This document shows, piece by piece, positions 43,352-50,954 of a stretch of 64,000 nucleotides of DNA; the stretch's first letter is position 1, and each line of letters starts with the position of its first letter. The stretch is from the NCBI GenBank assembly GCA_000719025.1, contig JODP01000001.1, forward strand, positions 62,001 through 126,000, read 5' to 3'. The DNA comes from Kineosporia aurantiaca JCM 3230. Lineage in GTDB: Bacteria > Actinomycetota > Actinomycetes > Actinomycetales > Kineosporiaceae. The notes under the pieces are model-generated. The model was not told the DNA's origin and did not search any database. It saw only the letters and a list, made by a program, of their open reading frames with translations. Both the position numbers and the translations under genes were made by a program.

Positions 43352-44759
43352 CGGCTTTGACGCCGGACGGGACTTCCGGGCGGGCGGTGGCCCCGGCCGG
43401 TATCCGGGTCGCGATCGCCGCGGCCGCAACCGTGGTCACCGCCCCGATCCCGAAGACCACCCCGATCGCGTGCGACACTCCCGACCCACCGGCGAGGCCC
43501 TCGAAGACGGTGGCGAAAACGGCCGCTCCGAGGGCCGTCCCGAGCGTCTCGGCGAAGCGGATGCCGGTCACCGCGACCCCGATGTCCCGCCGTTCGACCA
43601 CCCCGAAGATGAGCAGGGTCTCGTTCCCCAGTCCGATCCCGGTGCCAGTACCGAATAGCAGCATCAGCGCATAAAGACCGGCGTAGGGGGCGTCGGCCGG
43701 GTAGAGGGCCAGACCCGCCAGGGCGGCGGCCGTGGCCAAGGATCCGAGAACGATGGACGTCCGCAGCGGCCGGTTGCGGCGCACCAGGGAAAGCCCCAGG
43801 CGGGAGCCGATTCCGAGACCGATGGCGATCGGCAGCAGATGGAGCCCGGTGGCCGCCGGAGAAGAACCCCGGAGCAACTGGAGCTCGAGGGTCAGGTAAA
43901 CCACTCCGGCCGTCAGCGCCACCCCACTGGTCAACTGGAGCACCGTGAGCACTCGCAGGGTCGGCTCCCGGAGAAGACGCGGCGGGAAGAACGGAGCCTC
44001 CGAAACCAGCTGACGCCAGACAAATAGCCCCACTCCGACCAGCCCGGCCACGATCATCGCGGTGATCCGCCAGTCACCCCAGGCAAATTCGCGGCCACCG
44101 GTCTGGCAAACGGTGAGCAGCGCGGCTCCGGCCAGGCCGAGGCAGAGCGCACTGGGTATTTCCAGTGAACCCGGCTGACGGTGCACCGGGAGCCGGAGGA
44201 AGCGGGCCAGGACCGCCAGGCAGGCCAACCCCAGGGGAACGTTGAAGAAGAAGATCCAGTGCCAGCTCAGGCCTTCCGTGATCAGCCCACCGGCCAGCGG
44301 TCCCAGCACCAGCCCGGCCCCGACCAGGACCGCGGCGGTGGCGTTGTTGCTGTCCGCCTGCCCGGTCTCGTCCTCTGCCCGTAGATGACCGAAAAGCACC
44401 ATGGTCAGGCTCATCAGACCGCCTCCGCCGAGCCCCTGCAACGCTCGCAGCACGATCAGCTCGGGCATGGAACGAGCCAGCCCGCACAGCGTCGAGAAGA
44501 CCACGAAAACGGCGATTGCGCTCAGGTAGACGATTTTCACGCCGTACGCGTCGGCCAGCTTGCCGTAGAGCGGCTGCACCACGGTGCCGGCCAGGACGTA
44601 GGAGGCCAAAAGCCAGGGCACCGAACCGGTTCCGGCTCCGGTATCCAGCGAATGGACGATCGGCACCGCCGCAGTGGTCACGATCGTGCTGTCGAGCAGG
44701 CTGACCAGCAGCGTGGCCAGGCCCGCGAGCATCACCCAGAGGCGTTCCCGTTCGGTCAT
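43347..44759 (-). CDS. MFS transporter, DHA2/EmrB-QacA type
   Basis: This is a 470-residue multidrug exporter-type permease with about 12-14 hydrophobic segments. Motifs: LATLLVSLLDSTIVTTAAVPIV (TM1 with the D of family motif D1), WLLASYVLAGTVVQPLYGKLADAYGVK (motif A, GKLAD), LRALQGLGGGGLMSLTMVLFG, and LAGGLITEGLSWHWIFFFNVPLGLA (motif C region). It is divergent from a TetR gene that probably represses it. A -35/-10 pair (TTGACC, 17 nt, TACTTT) ends 6 nt before the ATG, so the mRNA is probably leaderless. The substrate is unknown. Confidence 0.92.
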   Translation of the reverse strand: MTERERLWVMLAGLATLLVSLLDSTIVTTAAVPIVHSLDTGAGTGSVPWLLASYVLAGTVVQPLYGKLADAYGVKIVYLSAIAVFVVFSTLCGLARSMPELIVLRALQGLGGGGLMSLTMVLFGHLRAEDETGQADSNNATAAVLVGAGLVLGPLAGGLITEGLSWHWIFFFNVPLGLACLAVLARFLRLPVHRQPGSLEIPSALCLGLAGAALLTVCQTGGREFAWGDWRITAMIVAGLVGVGLFVWRQLVSEAPFFPPRLLREPTLRVLTVLQLTSGVALTAGVVYLTLELQLLRGSSPAATGLHLLPIAIGLGIGSRLGLSLVRRNRPLRTSIVLGSLATAAALAGLALYPADAPYAGLYALMLLFGTGTGIGLGNETLLIFGVVERRDIGVAVTGIRFAETLGTALGAAVFATVFEGLAGGSGVSHAIGVVFGIGAVTTVAAAAIATRIPAGATARPEVPSGVKAA

Positions 44760-44833
44760 GGACCAAAAGTAGGTCGATCATATTTTTAGGTCAAGTATAA
44801 TTTTTGGACGCACCCAGCCAGTAGGCTGCGGGG
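44760..44833. promoter_or_regulatory. divergent promoters and operator candidate for MFS/TetR pair
   Basis: The 74-bp gap is strikingly AT-rich for this genome. Minus strand: TTGACC (44789-44794), 17-nt spacer, TACTTT (44766-44771), facing the MFS gene. Plus strand: TATAAT (44796-44801) facing tetR. Two direct repeats, TAGGTCGATCATA (44770-44782) and TAGGTCAAGTATA (44787-44799), 17 nt apart, overlap both promoters and are the likely TetR binding site. Confidence 0.75.
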
Positions 44834-45571
44834 GTGGCACCTGAGACCGGACTCCGGGAGACCAAGAAGGAGCAGACCCGGCTGAGCATCGCCCGGGCCG
44901 CCCTGCAGCTCTTCCTGGACCAGGGCTTCGAGGACACCTCCATCGCGGACATCGCCAAAGCCGCCCAGGTGTCCAAGATGACGGTGTTCAACTACTTCCC
45001 GGCGAAGGAGGACATGTTCTTCTTCTTCATCCGGGACGTGATGCCGGACCTCGGCCGGGTGATCCGCGACCGGCCGGCCGGGCAGCCCCCGGTCGACGCG
45101 CTGCACGCGTTCTACCGGGCCGAGCTTCAACGCCGGGCCGAGTGGACCGGGCTGCACGACGGAGTCACCCGGTTCAGCCGGATGGCGATGGCCAGCCCCA
45201 CCCTGGTGGCCGGCTTCACCCGGCACTGGCAGGCCCACGAACGGGATCTCCTGATCGCGCTGGCCGCCGATGCCGGGCTGGACCCGGAGCAGGAAGGGCT
45301 GACCGAGTCGCTCGACGAGGTCTACCTCCGAATGGGCCAACCGGAGGGTCTGGCCAACGCGCGGCCACCCAGCACCGAGGGCCTCCGGGCCCGGCTGATG
45401 TCCGCCCAGATGCTGGCCGCGCTGCGGATGCTGGTGCTCACCAATCAGACCCGGCAGGCCCTGGGGCTGACCGCTGACGAGTCCGAGGCGCTGGCCATGG
45501 CCGAGGCAGACACCGCGTTCGGTTTCCTGCGCGAGGGTCTGACCAGCCGCGGGTCCACGTCGGCAATGTGA
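44834..45571 (+). CDS. TetR/AcrR family transcriptional regulator, divergent from MFS exporter
   Basis: This is a 245-residue regulator with an N-terminal HTH: ARAALQLFLDQGFEDTSIADIAKAAQVSKMTVFNYFPAKEDMFFFFI. The ligand-binding domain has a VTRFSRMAMASPTLVAGFTRHW helix. The GTG is 26 nt downstream of the expected start point of the TATAAT promoter. The divergent arrangement with an efflux permease and direct repeats in the shared promoter argue that it represses both genes and is relieved by a substrate of the pump. The ligand is unknown. Confidence 0.9.
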   Translation: MAPETGLRETKKEQTRLSIARAALQLFLDQGFEDTSIADIAKAAQVSKMTVFNYFPAKEDMFFFFIRDVMPDLGRVIRDRPAGQPPVDALHAFYRAELQRRAEWTGLHDGVTRFSRMAMASPTLVAGFTRHWQAHERDLLIALAADAGLDPEQEGLTESLDEVYLRMGQPEGLANARPPSTEGLRARLMSAQMLAALRMLVLTNQTRQALGLTADESEALAMAEADTAFGFLREGLTSRGSTSAM

Positions 45572-45728
45572 GCGACACCACTGCGTAACTCGCCGCCTTC
45601 AATAAGTGACCCGCACGTAGCCGGAATCAGCCGTCCGGGCTGCATGTTCCTGCCTACCGTGAGCGCCGGGCCACGGGACCACCAGGCCAAAGCTGGGCTT
45701 GGGGCGTCCCAAATCCTGGACTTACTAA
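45572..45728. other. intergenic region after tetR
   Basis: 157 bp between the tetR stop and the sulfur-operon promoter. No gene and no convincing terminator is visible. Confidence 0.4.
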
Positions 45729-45757
45729 TTGACGATCGCGTTATGTGAACGTACGGT
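45729..45757 (+). promoter_or_regulatory. promoter of the sulfite reductase operon
   Basis: TTGACG (45729-45734), 17-nt spacer, TACGGT (45752-45757). Transcription should begin near 45763-45765, immediately before the riboswitch P1 stem, which supports both calls. Confidence 0.75.
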
Positions 45758-45765
45758 CAAGAAAA

Positions 45766-45859
45766 CCATCCAGAGCGGCCGAGAGACCTGGCTCCGCGAC
45801 GCCGCAGCAACCACCCGCATCCAGCATGCGGGGCCCGGTGCTACCGCCAGGACCGATGG
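45766..45859 (+). ncRNA. SAM-I-like (S-box) riboswitch aptamer
   Basis: The order of conserved blocks matches the S-box: a P1 strand CCATC, CAGAG, CGAGAGACCTGGC, GCAGCAACC, a P3 hairpin (CCCGCAT facing ATGCGGG), GGTGCTACC, GCCAGG, and the P1 partner GATGG (45855-45859). These correspond to the AGAG, GAGGGACTGGC, CGGCAACC and GGTGCCAATTCC segments of canonical S-boxes. The 3' end of P1 overlaps the GGAGG (45858-45862) of the following small ORF, so SAM binding could block its translation. The placement before sulfate-reduction genes fits. A covariance search was not possible here. Confidence 0.8.
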
Positions 45860-45867
45860 AGGAAACC

Positions 45868-45981
45868 ATGCTCCCGCAGGTCCAGCCCGACGCTTCCACG
45901 GCCACGCCCGACACCGGGCGGACGCTGACCAAGCGCGCCTACGTAGACCTGCTCAGGACCGCGAGCGCGGCCTGTCGGTAA
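45868..45981 (+). CDS. 37-aa putative leader peptide of the sulfur operon
   Basis: The ATG is preceded by GGAGG with 5-nt spacing, part of which lies in the riboswitch P1 stem. The peptide ends in TKRAYVDLLRTASAACR, matching the pattern R-x-H/Y-x-DL-x-R-x-x-SA-x-C that I recall for actinobacterial leader peptides upstream of cysteine and sulfur-assimilation genes. It has one Cys codon (45973-45975) two codons before the TAA. Cysteine-responsive attenuation by such short ORFs is described in mycobacteria. It lies 157 nt before the reductase start. Confidence 0.75.
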   Translation: MLPQVQPDASTATPDTGRTLTKRAYVDLLRTASAACR

Positions 45982-46083
45982 TCCACCGACCCGTCCCGGC
46001 GCTCGCCCTCTAGCTCCTCGGCCCGTCACCTTCCGGTCACACCCGCGCCAGTGCGCGGTCCGGACGGCCTGACGCGCCCGGTC

Positions 46084-46119
46084 CTGGGGTGTGCGCACTA
46101 CCGCCCGTCACACCCCCAG
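46084..46119 (+). promoter_or_regulatory. hairpin before the reductase ribosome site
   Basis: CTGGGGTGTG (46084-46093) pairs with CACACCCCCAG (46109-46119, one C bulged). It ends 5 nt before the GGAGGA ribosome site (46125-46130). TCCT at 46082-46085 can also pair with AGGA at 46127-46130, extending into GGG/CCC, which would hide the ribosome site. The two folds share a strand, so a switch controlled by leader-peptide translation is possible. Confidence 0.5.
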
Positions 46120-46138
46120 TACCCGGAGGAACCAACCC

Positions 46139-47857
46139 GTGAGCACCGACACCGAGCAGACCGGCGCCGGTACCGTCTTCCCCCCGCGGCCGAAGCGCTC
46201 GGAGGGACAGTGGGCCCTCGGCGAGACCACCCCGCTGACCCCGAACGAGGAGTGGAAGGCCAAGGAGGGCGGCCTGGCCGTTCGCGACCGGGTCGACACC
46301 TACGCCAAGGAGGGCTTCGCCAGCATCCCGGGCGACGACCTCCGGGGCCGGATGCGCTGGTGGGGTCTCTACACGCAGCGGCGCCCGGGGATCCACGGCG
46401 GCCGCACCGCCTCGCTCGAGCCGCACGAGCTGGACGACGAGTACTTCATGCTCCGGGTCCGCACCGACGGCGGCGCGGTGGACCTGAAGCAGCTGCGCAC
46501 CCTGGCCGACATCTCCACCCGCTACGCCCGGGGCACCGCGGACGTCACCGACCGGCAGAACATCCAGTACCACTGGATCCGGATCGAGGACATGCCGCAG
46601 GTCTGGGACCAGCTCGGTGAGGCCGGCCTGATCACCACCGATGCCTGTGGGGACACCCCGCGGGTGATCCTCGGCTCGCCGGTCGCCGGAGTGGCCGCCG
46701 ACGAGATCATCGACGGAACGCCCGCCCTGCTGAGGATCCGCGAGCTGTTCGTCGGCGACGAGGACCTGCAGAACCTCCCGCGCAAGTTCAAGACGGCGAT
46801 CAGCGGCAACCCGAACCAGGACGTCGCCCACGAGATCCACGACATCGCCTTCGTCGGCGTCGTCCACCCCGAGCACGGGCCGGGTTTCGACCTGTGGGTC
46901 GGTGGCGGGCTGTCGACCAACCCGATGCTGGGTCAGCGGCTCGGTGCCTGGGTGCCTCTGGACGAGGTGCCTGAGGTCTGGCACGGCGTGATCAAGATCT
47001 TCCGGGACTACGGCTACCGCCGGCTGCGCTCCCGGGCCCGGCTGAAGTTCCTGATGGCCGACTGGGGCCCGACGGTCTTCCGCGAGGTGCTCGAGCAGGA
47101 GTACCTGAACCGCAAGCTGATCGACGGCCCGGCACCGGAACTGCCGAAGGGCCGGCACGACCACGTCGGCGTGCACCGGCAGAAGAACGGCAAGTTCTAC
47201 GTCGGGGTCGCGCCGATCGTCGGCCGGATCAGCGGCGAGGTGCTGGCCCGGCTGGCCGACGCGGCCGAGGAGGCCGGCAGCGACCGGCTCCGGTTCACCC
47301 CGCAGCAGAAGATCGTGATCCTCGACGTGGTCGCCTCCAAGGTCCCGGACCTGCTCGACCGGCTCGAGGAGATCGGGCTCACGGCCCGGGCCTCGGCGTT
47401 CCGGCGGGGCACGATGGCCTGCACCGGGATCGAGTTCTGCAAGCTGGCGATCACCGCGACCAAGTCGACCGCGACCGACCTGGTGGCCCAGCTGGAGGAC
47501 CGGCTGGCCGACGTGCCGGAACTGTTCACGCTGGACGGTCCGGGCCTGACGATCAACATGAACGGCTGCCCGAACTCCTGCGCCCGCGCCCAGATCGCCG
47601 ACATCGGCCTGAAGGGGGTACAGCTGCCGAACCCGGCCGACCCGCAGGGCGAGACGGTCGACGGCTTCCAGATCCACCTCGGCGGCGGGCTCGGCCTGCA
47701 CGCCGGCTTCGGCCGCAAGGTGCGCGGGCTGAAGTCGACCGCGGCCGACCTGCCGGACTTCGTCGAACGGATCGTGCGGACCTGGCTGGCCCAGCGCAAG
47801 GACGAGGAGACGTTCGCGGCCTGGGTGGTCCGGGCCGAGGAAGCGGATCTGAAGTGA
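46139..47857 (+). CDS. sir: ferredoxin-dependent sulfite/nitrite reductase
   Basis: This is a 572-residue siroheme and [4Fe-4S] enzyme. The cluster ligands are Cys428 and Cys434 (CTGIEFC) and Cys477 and Cys481 (CPNSC). Other landmarks are RGTADVTDRQNIQYHWI near residue 130 and the two pseudo-repeats of the ferredoxin-nitrite/sulfite reductase fold. The neighbouring CysH argues for sulfite as substrate, making sulfide for cysteine. The GTG start at 46139 has GGAGGA 8 nt upstream; the first 40 residues are variable. It is followed with a 4-nt overlap (GTGA) by a small zinc-ribbon gene. Confidence 0.93.
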   Translation: MSTDTEQTGAGTVFPPRPKRSEGQWALGETTPLTPNEEWKAKEGGLAVRDRVDTYAKEGFASIPGDDLRGRMRWWGLYTQRRPGIHGGRTASLEPHELDDEYFMLRVRTDGGAVDLKQLRTLADISTRYARGTADVTDRQNIQYHWIRIEDMPQVWDQLGEAGLITTDACGDTPRVILGSPVAGVAADEIIDGTPALLRIRELFVGDEDLQNLPRKFKTAISGNPNQDVAHEIHDIAFVGVVHPEHGPGFDLWVGGGLSTNPMLGQRLGAWVPLDEVPEVWHGVIKIFRDYGYRRLRSRARLKFLMADWGPTVFREVLEQEYLNRKLIDGPAPELPKGRHDHVGVHRQKNGKFYVGVAPIVGRISGEVLARLADAAEEAGSDRLRFTPQQKIVILDVVASKVPDLLDRLEEIGLTARASAFRRGTMACTGIEFCKLAITATKSTATDLVAQLEDRLADVPELFTLDGPGLTINMNGCPNSCARAQIADIGLKGVQLPNPADPQGETVDGFQIHLGGGLGLHAGFGRKVRGLKSTAADLPDFVERIVRTWLAQRKDEETFAAWVVRAEEADLK

Positions 47858-48075
47858 CCTCCGCGGAAAGGGCGGTGCCGTACTGCTGCCCGTTCTGCGG
47901 CGAGGAGGACCTGCGCCCGGTGCCCAGCGGGGCGGTCGAGGGTCTGACCCGCGGCGGCTGGCACTGCCGAAGCTGTCTTCGCCTGTTCAGCCTCGGTTTT
48001 CACGGACTGCACCAGCCGGCGCAGCTCGAACCCCCGATTCCTGCTCCACATTCCAGCTTTCACTCCGGAGAGTGA
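47854..48075 (+). CDS. small zinc-ribbon protein between sir and cysH
   Basis: This is a 73-residue protein with CCPFCGEEDLRP and WHCRSCLRLFSL, a two-knuckle zinc-ribbon pattern, then a Pro/His-rich tail. The GTG overlaps the sir stop and its TGA is followed at once by cysH, so it is translationally coupled on both sides. A similar small gene lies between sulfite reductase and cysH in Streptomyces (from memory), where it has been mislabelled as an insertion-element protein. The role may be assembly or redox; unknown. Confidence 0.8.
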   Translation: MTSAERAVPYCCPFCGEEDLRPVPSGAVEGLTRGGWHCRSCLRLFSLGFHGLHQPAQLEPPIPAPHSSFHSGE

Positions 48076-48080
48076 CAACG

Positions 48081-48812
48081 ATGATCGGATCCCTGATCAG
48101 CCGGCCCGAGGACGTCGCGGCCGCGCTCGAGGAAGACCCGGAGAGTTTCGCGGCCCAGGCCAACAGCGTGCTCGAGGGCGCCGACCCGCTGACCGTGCTG
48201 GGCTGGGCCGGCAAGGCTTTCGGCAAGAGCCTGGTGATCACCGCGTCGATGGGCGACACCGTGCTGGCCCACCTGACCTCACGGGCGGTGCCCGGCACCG
48301 ACATGCTCTTCGTCGACACCGGCTACCACTTCGCCGAGACCATCGGCACGGCCCAGGCCGTGCAGGCCTCCTACCCGCTACGGATGCTCAGCATCACGCC
48401 CAAGGAGTCGGTGCAGGAGCACGAGGCCAAGCGGGGCAAGCTGTGGCAGACCGATCCGGACGCCTGCTGCGCGATGCGCAAGGTGGCTCCGCTGAACAAC
48501 GCCCTGCGCGGGTACCGGGCCTGGGCCACCGGCCTGCGCCGGGTCGAGTCGGCCGACCGGGCCGACACCCCGATCGTGCGCTGGGACGCCAAGCGGGACC
48601 TGCTCAAGCTGGCCCCGATCGCGGCCTGGACCGACGAGGACGTGGACGCCTACCAGGACGCCCACCCCGAGGTGCTGAGCAACCCGCTGCTGCAGCTGGG
48701 GTACCGCTCGATCGGCTGCTCCACCTGCACCCGGGCGGTGGCCCCGGGCGAGGACGCGCGGGCCGGGCGCTGGGCCGGGCGGGCCAAGTCGGAGTGCGGC
48801 ATTCACCTGTGA
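48081..48812 (+). CDS. cysH: adenylyl-sulfate (APS) reductase, CysH family
   Basis: It reduces activated sulfate to sulfite. The 243 residues show the phosphate loop region ITASMGDTVLAHL, FVDTGYHFAET, and the C-terminal ECGIHL with catalytic Cys239. Cys129-Cys130 (DACCAMRK) and Cys213/Cys216 (CSTC) form the CC...CxxC signature of [4Fe-4S] enzymes that use APS rather than PAPS. Members are often annotated as phosphoadenylyl-sulfate reductase. The ATG at 48081 has GGAG 10 nt upstream; GTG 48072, overlapping the previous stop, is an alternative. It ends the operon; no cysDN or cysC follows. Confidence 0.93.
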   Translation: MIGSLISRPEDVAAALEEDPESFAAQANSVLEGADPLTVLGWAGKAFGKSLVITASMGDTVLAHLTSRAVPGTDMLFVDTGYHFAETIGTAQAVQASYPLRMLSITPKESVQEHEAKRGKLWQTDPDACCAMRKVAPLNNALRGYRAWATGLRRVESADRADTPIVRWDAKRDLLKLAPIAAWTDEDVDAYQDAHPEVLSNPLLQLGYRSIGCSTCTRAVAPGEDARAGRWAGRAKSECGIHL

Positions 48813-49537
48813 CCGGGGTGGGCCAGGGCCTGCTCGAACTTCTCGTCGAAACCCTCGAGGATGACCCGGATCTCGGGCCGGTCCAGGGCTTCCTCGACCC
48901 GTTCGGCGCCCTCCCCCACCGCACCGTCCGGCCGCAGTTCGGCGTCGTGCACCGGCTCGTCCGCCGGGCGCCCGAAGGTCTGACGGGCGAACTTCACCGC
49001 GGCCGGGGTGAGCTTGCGGCCCTGGGAGAGCCCGTCCCCGATGGCCGCCCGGACCAGCCGTAGGTCCATCCCCTTCAGGGCTTCGTCGAAGGCTCGCCGA
49101 ATCTCCTTGGCCTCGTCCTCCAGGGCGTCCTTACCGGCGTCCTCCGGCAACCGGTTCTGGACCAGGCTGCGATGGATGACCCGGGAGAGCAGGACGACCT
49201 TCATCACGTCGTTCGGGACCCCGCGGACGGCGCCGAAGATCCGGACGTACTTCCGGACCGGGAAGAGGATCACCCGGCGCGGTACCGAGCGCAGGTACTT
49301 CATCGCCTCCTGGAAGACGCCGCCGTCCGACCCCTCGTAGAGGGCCGCGACGTTTTTCGACGGGTACGTCCGGTGGTTGGCGTGAAGCGTGCGCACGACC
49401 GCGACCTGAGTGGCCCGCAGGTGGATCGCATCGTCCAGAAGGGGCACCGGCACGAACCGGGTCGCGGCCACGGCGATGCCGCAGACCACCGCCTGGCCGA
49501 CCAGGGAAGCGGGCGGTTCGACGGCCTCTACAGTCAT
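48803..49537 (-). CDS. conserved hypothetical protein, EcsC-like helical
   Basis: This is a 244-residue protein. The N-terminal half has hydrophobic helices (LVGQAVVCGIAVAATRFVPVPLLDDAI and RRVILFPVRKYVRIFGAV), separated by RATQVAVVRTLHANHRTYPSKNVAALYEG; the C-terminal half is charged. I do not recognise a family with certainty; a distant relation to EcsC-type membrane-associated proteins is only an impression. The ATG at 49537 is chosen because TAGGTT (49545-49550 on the minus strand) lies 7 nt before it. It overlaps the cysH 3' end by 10 nt. Confidence 0.65.
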   Translation of the reverse strand: MTVEAVEPPASLVGQAVVCGIAVAATRFVPVPLLDDAIHLRATQVAVVRTLHANHRTYPSKNVAALYEGSDGGVFQEAMKYLRSVPRRVILFPVRKYVRIFGAVRGVPNDVMKVVLLSRVIHRSLVQNRLPEDAGKDALEDEAKEIRRAFDEALKGMDLRLVRAAIGDGLSQGRKLTPAAVKFARQTFGRPADEPVHDAELRPDGAVGEGAERVEEALDRPEIRVILEGFDEKFEQALAHPGHR

Positions 49538-49579
49538 GTCGCTCAACCTAACCGGCGCATTACGGGGCAGCATGTCTGC

Positions 49580-50446
49580 GTGGACAACGGCCCCGATTCG
49601 CCCCTGGTTCCGCAGATGCTGCCGCATCCGCTCACCGGTCAGCTCTTCACCTCCCCGGTGGCCCCGGGCACCGGCTGGCCGGAAGACCCGGCCTCCGCCG
49701 ACACCCCGGTCGCCCGCCGGGCCGCGGCGGTCCCGAAGCTGGCCCGAGGCGCCCAGGACCTTGCGGAACTGGAAGCCCGCCAGTCGGTCTGCGCGGCCTG
49801 CCCCCGGCTGGTCGACTGGCGTGAGGAAGTGGCCCGGACCGGCCGCCGGGCCTACCGCGGCCAGCCCTACTGGGGAAGGCCGATCCCGGGCTGGGGTGAT
49901 CGGTCCGGGCGGATCCTGGTCGTCGGACTGGCCCCGGCGGCCCACGGCGGCAACCGGACCGGGCGGGTCTTCACCGGAGATCGTTCCGGCGACTGGATCT
50001 TCGCCGCCCTGCACCGGGCCGGGTACGCGGGTCAGGAGCGCAGTGAGATCGCCGGGGACGGGCAGTCGCTGCGAGATGTCCGGATCGCCGCGCCGGTTCG
50101 GTGCGCCCCTCCGGACAACAAGCCTCTGCCGGTCGAAAGAGACACCTGCGCGCCCTGGTTCGACCGTGAGATCGAGCTGCTGCCCAACCTCCGGGTGATG
50201 CTGGCCTTGGGGGCGTTCGCCTGGGACAGCACTTTACGGGCGGCCCGGCGCGGCGGTTGGACGGTTCCGGTGCCGCGGCCCAGGTTCGGGCACGGAGCTC
50301 AGGTGGAACTGCTTCGGGAGGACCGGCCCGGGGTGTTCCTGATCGGCTGCTACCACGTCAGCCAGCAGAACACCTTCACCGGCCGGCTGACCGAGGCGAT
50401 GCTCGACTCGGTCCTGGCCCAGGCGGGGGTCCGGGCCCGGTCGTAA
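49580..50446 (+). CDS. uracil-DNA glycosylase family 5 (UDGb)
   Basis: This is a 288-residue DNA repair enzyme that removes deaminated bases. Motif 1 is VVGLAPAAHGGNRTGRVFTGDRSGDWIF, with GLAPAAHG in place of the GEAPG of family 4. The Fe-S ligands are in CAACPRLVDWREE and the RCAPPDNKPLPVERDTCAPWF segment. The last motif is GCYHVSQQNTFTGRLTE (HVSQQNT, family 5). GTG 49580 or ATG 49616 may be the start; the conserved part begins at HPLTGQLF. It is divergent from the unknown protein. Confidence 0.9.
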   Translation: MDNGPDSPLVPQMLPHPLTGQLFTSPVAPGTGWPEDPASADTPVARRAAAVPKLARGAQDLAELEARQSVCAACPRLVDWREEVARTGRRAYRGQPYWGRPIPGWGDRSGRILVVGLAPAAHGGNRTGRVFTGDRSGDWIFAALHRAGYAGQERSEIAGDGQSLRDVRIAAPVRCAPPDNKPLPVERDTCAPWFDREIELLPNLRVMLALGAFAWDSTLRAARRGGWTVPVPRPRFGHGAQVELLREDRPGVFLIGCYHVSQQNTFTGRLTEAMLDSVLAQAGVRARS

Positions 50447-50493
50447 TCGGACAGAGCTGGACTGCGGAGCTCCTGACCGGGTTGGCTGGGCCG

Positions 50494-50925
50494 GTGAACG
50501 GTGAAAAAGTTCTCGCGGTCATCGGCCTGGTGCTGATCGTGGCCGGGGTGATCGTGATGCTGGTGCCCATGCTGCGCGCCACCCTGGGCCGCGGGGCGCT
50601 CGCCCGGATGCCGGAGGAACTGGTCGGCCTGACCTCGCGGGACCACGCCAACCTGCGCCGGCAGATCGAGACCGACGAGCCGGTCCCGCCCCAGGACCTG
50701 CCCAAGCTGCGGGCCCTGGCCGAGGGCATGGTCCAGCGGCGGATCGGGGTCTGGTTCTGCCTGGGCGGCGCGATCGCTGCGCTGGGCATCGCGGTCACCG
50801 GTCCGACCGACCCGATCCGGCTGGTGTTCTTCGTGCTGATCCTGGCCGTGACCGGTTTCACCGCTCGCACGGTGATCGCCCGGGCCGATGCCGGCGCCGC
50901 CTTCCTGGCCCGCCACCCCCGCTGA
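50494..50925 (+). CDS. small membrane protein, 143 aa, unknown
   Basis: This is a 143-residue protein with three hydrophobic segments: VLAVIGLVLIVAGVIVMLVPML, FCLGGAIAALGIAVTG and IRLVFFVLILAVTGFTARTVI. A polar loop (LTSRDHANLRRQIETDEPVPPQDLPKLRALAEGM) separates the first from the others. The GTG start has only a weak ribosome site. I do not recognise the family. It follows UDGb by 47 nt and precedes the CitE-like gene by 29 nt. Confidence 0.65.
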   Translation: MNGEKVLAVIGLVLIVAGVIVMLVPMLRATLGRGALARMPEELVGLTSRDHANLRRQIETDEPVPPQDLPKLRALAEGMVQRRIGVWFCLGGAIAALGIAVTGPTDPIRLVFFVLILAVTGFTARTVIARADAGAAFLARHPR

Positions 50926-50954
50926 GTTCCGCTGCTGGCAAGGAGATTCGAGCG

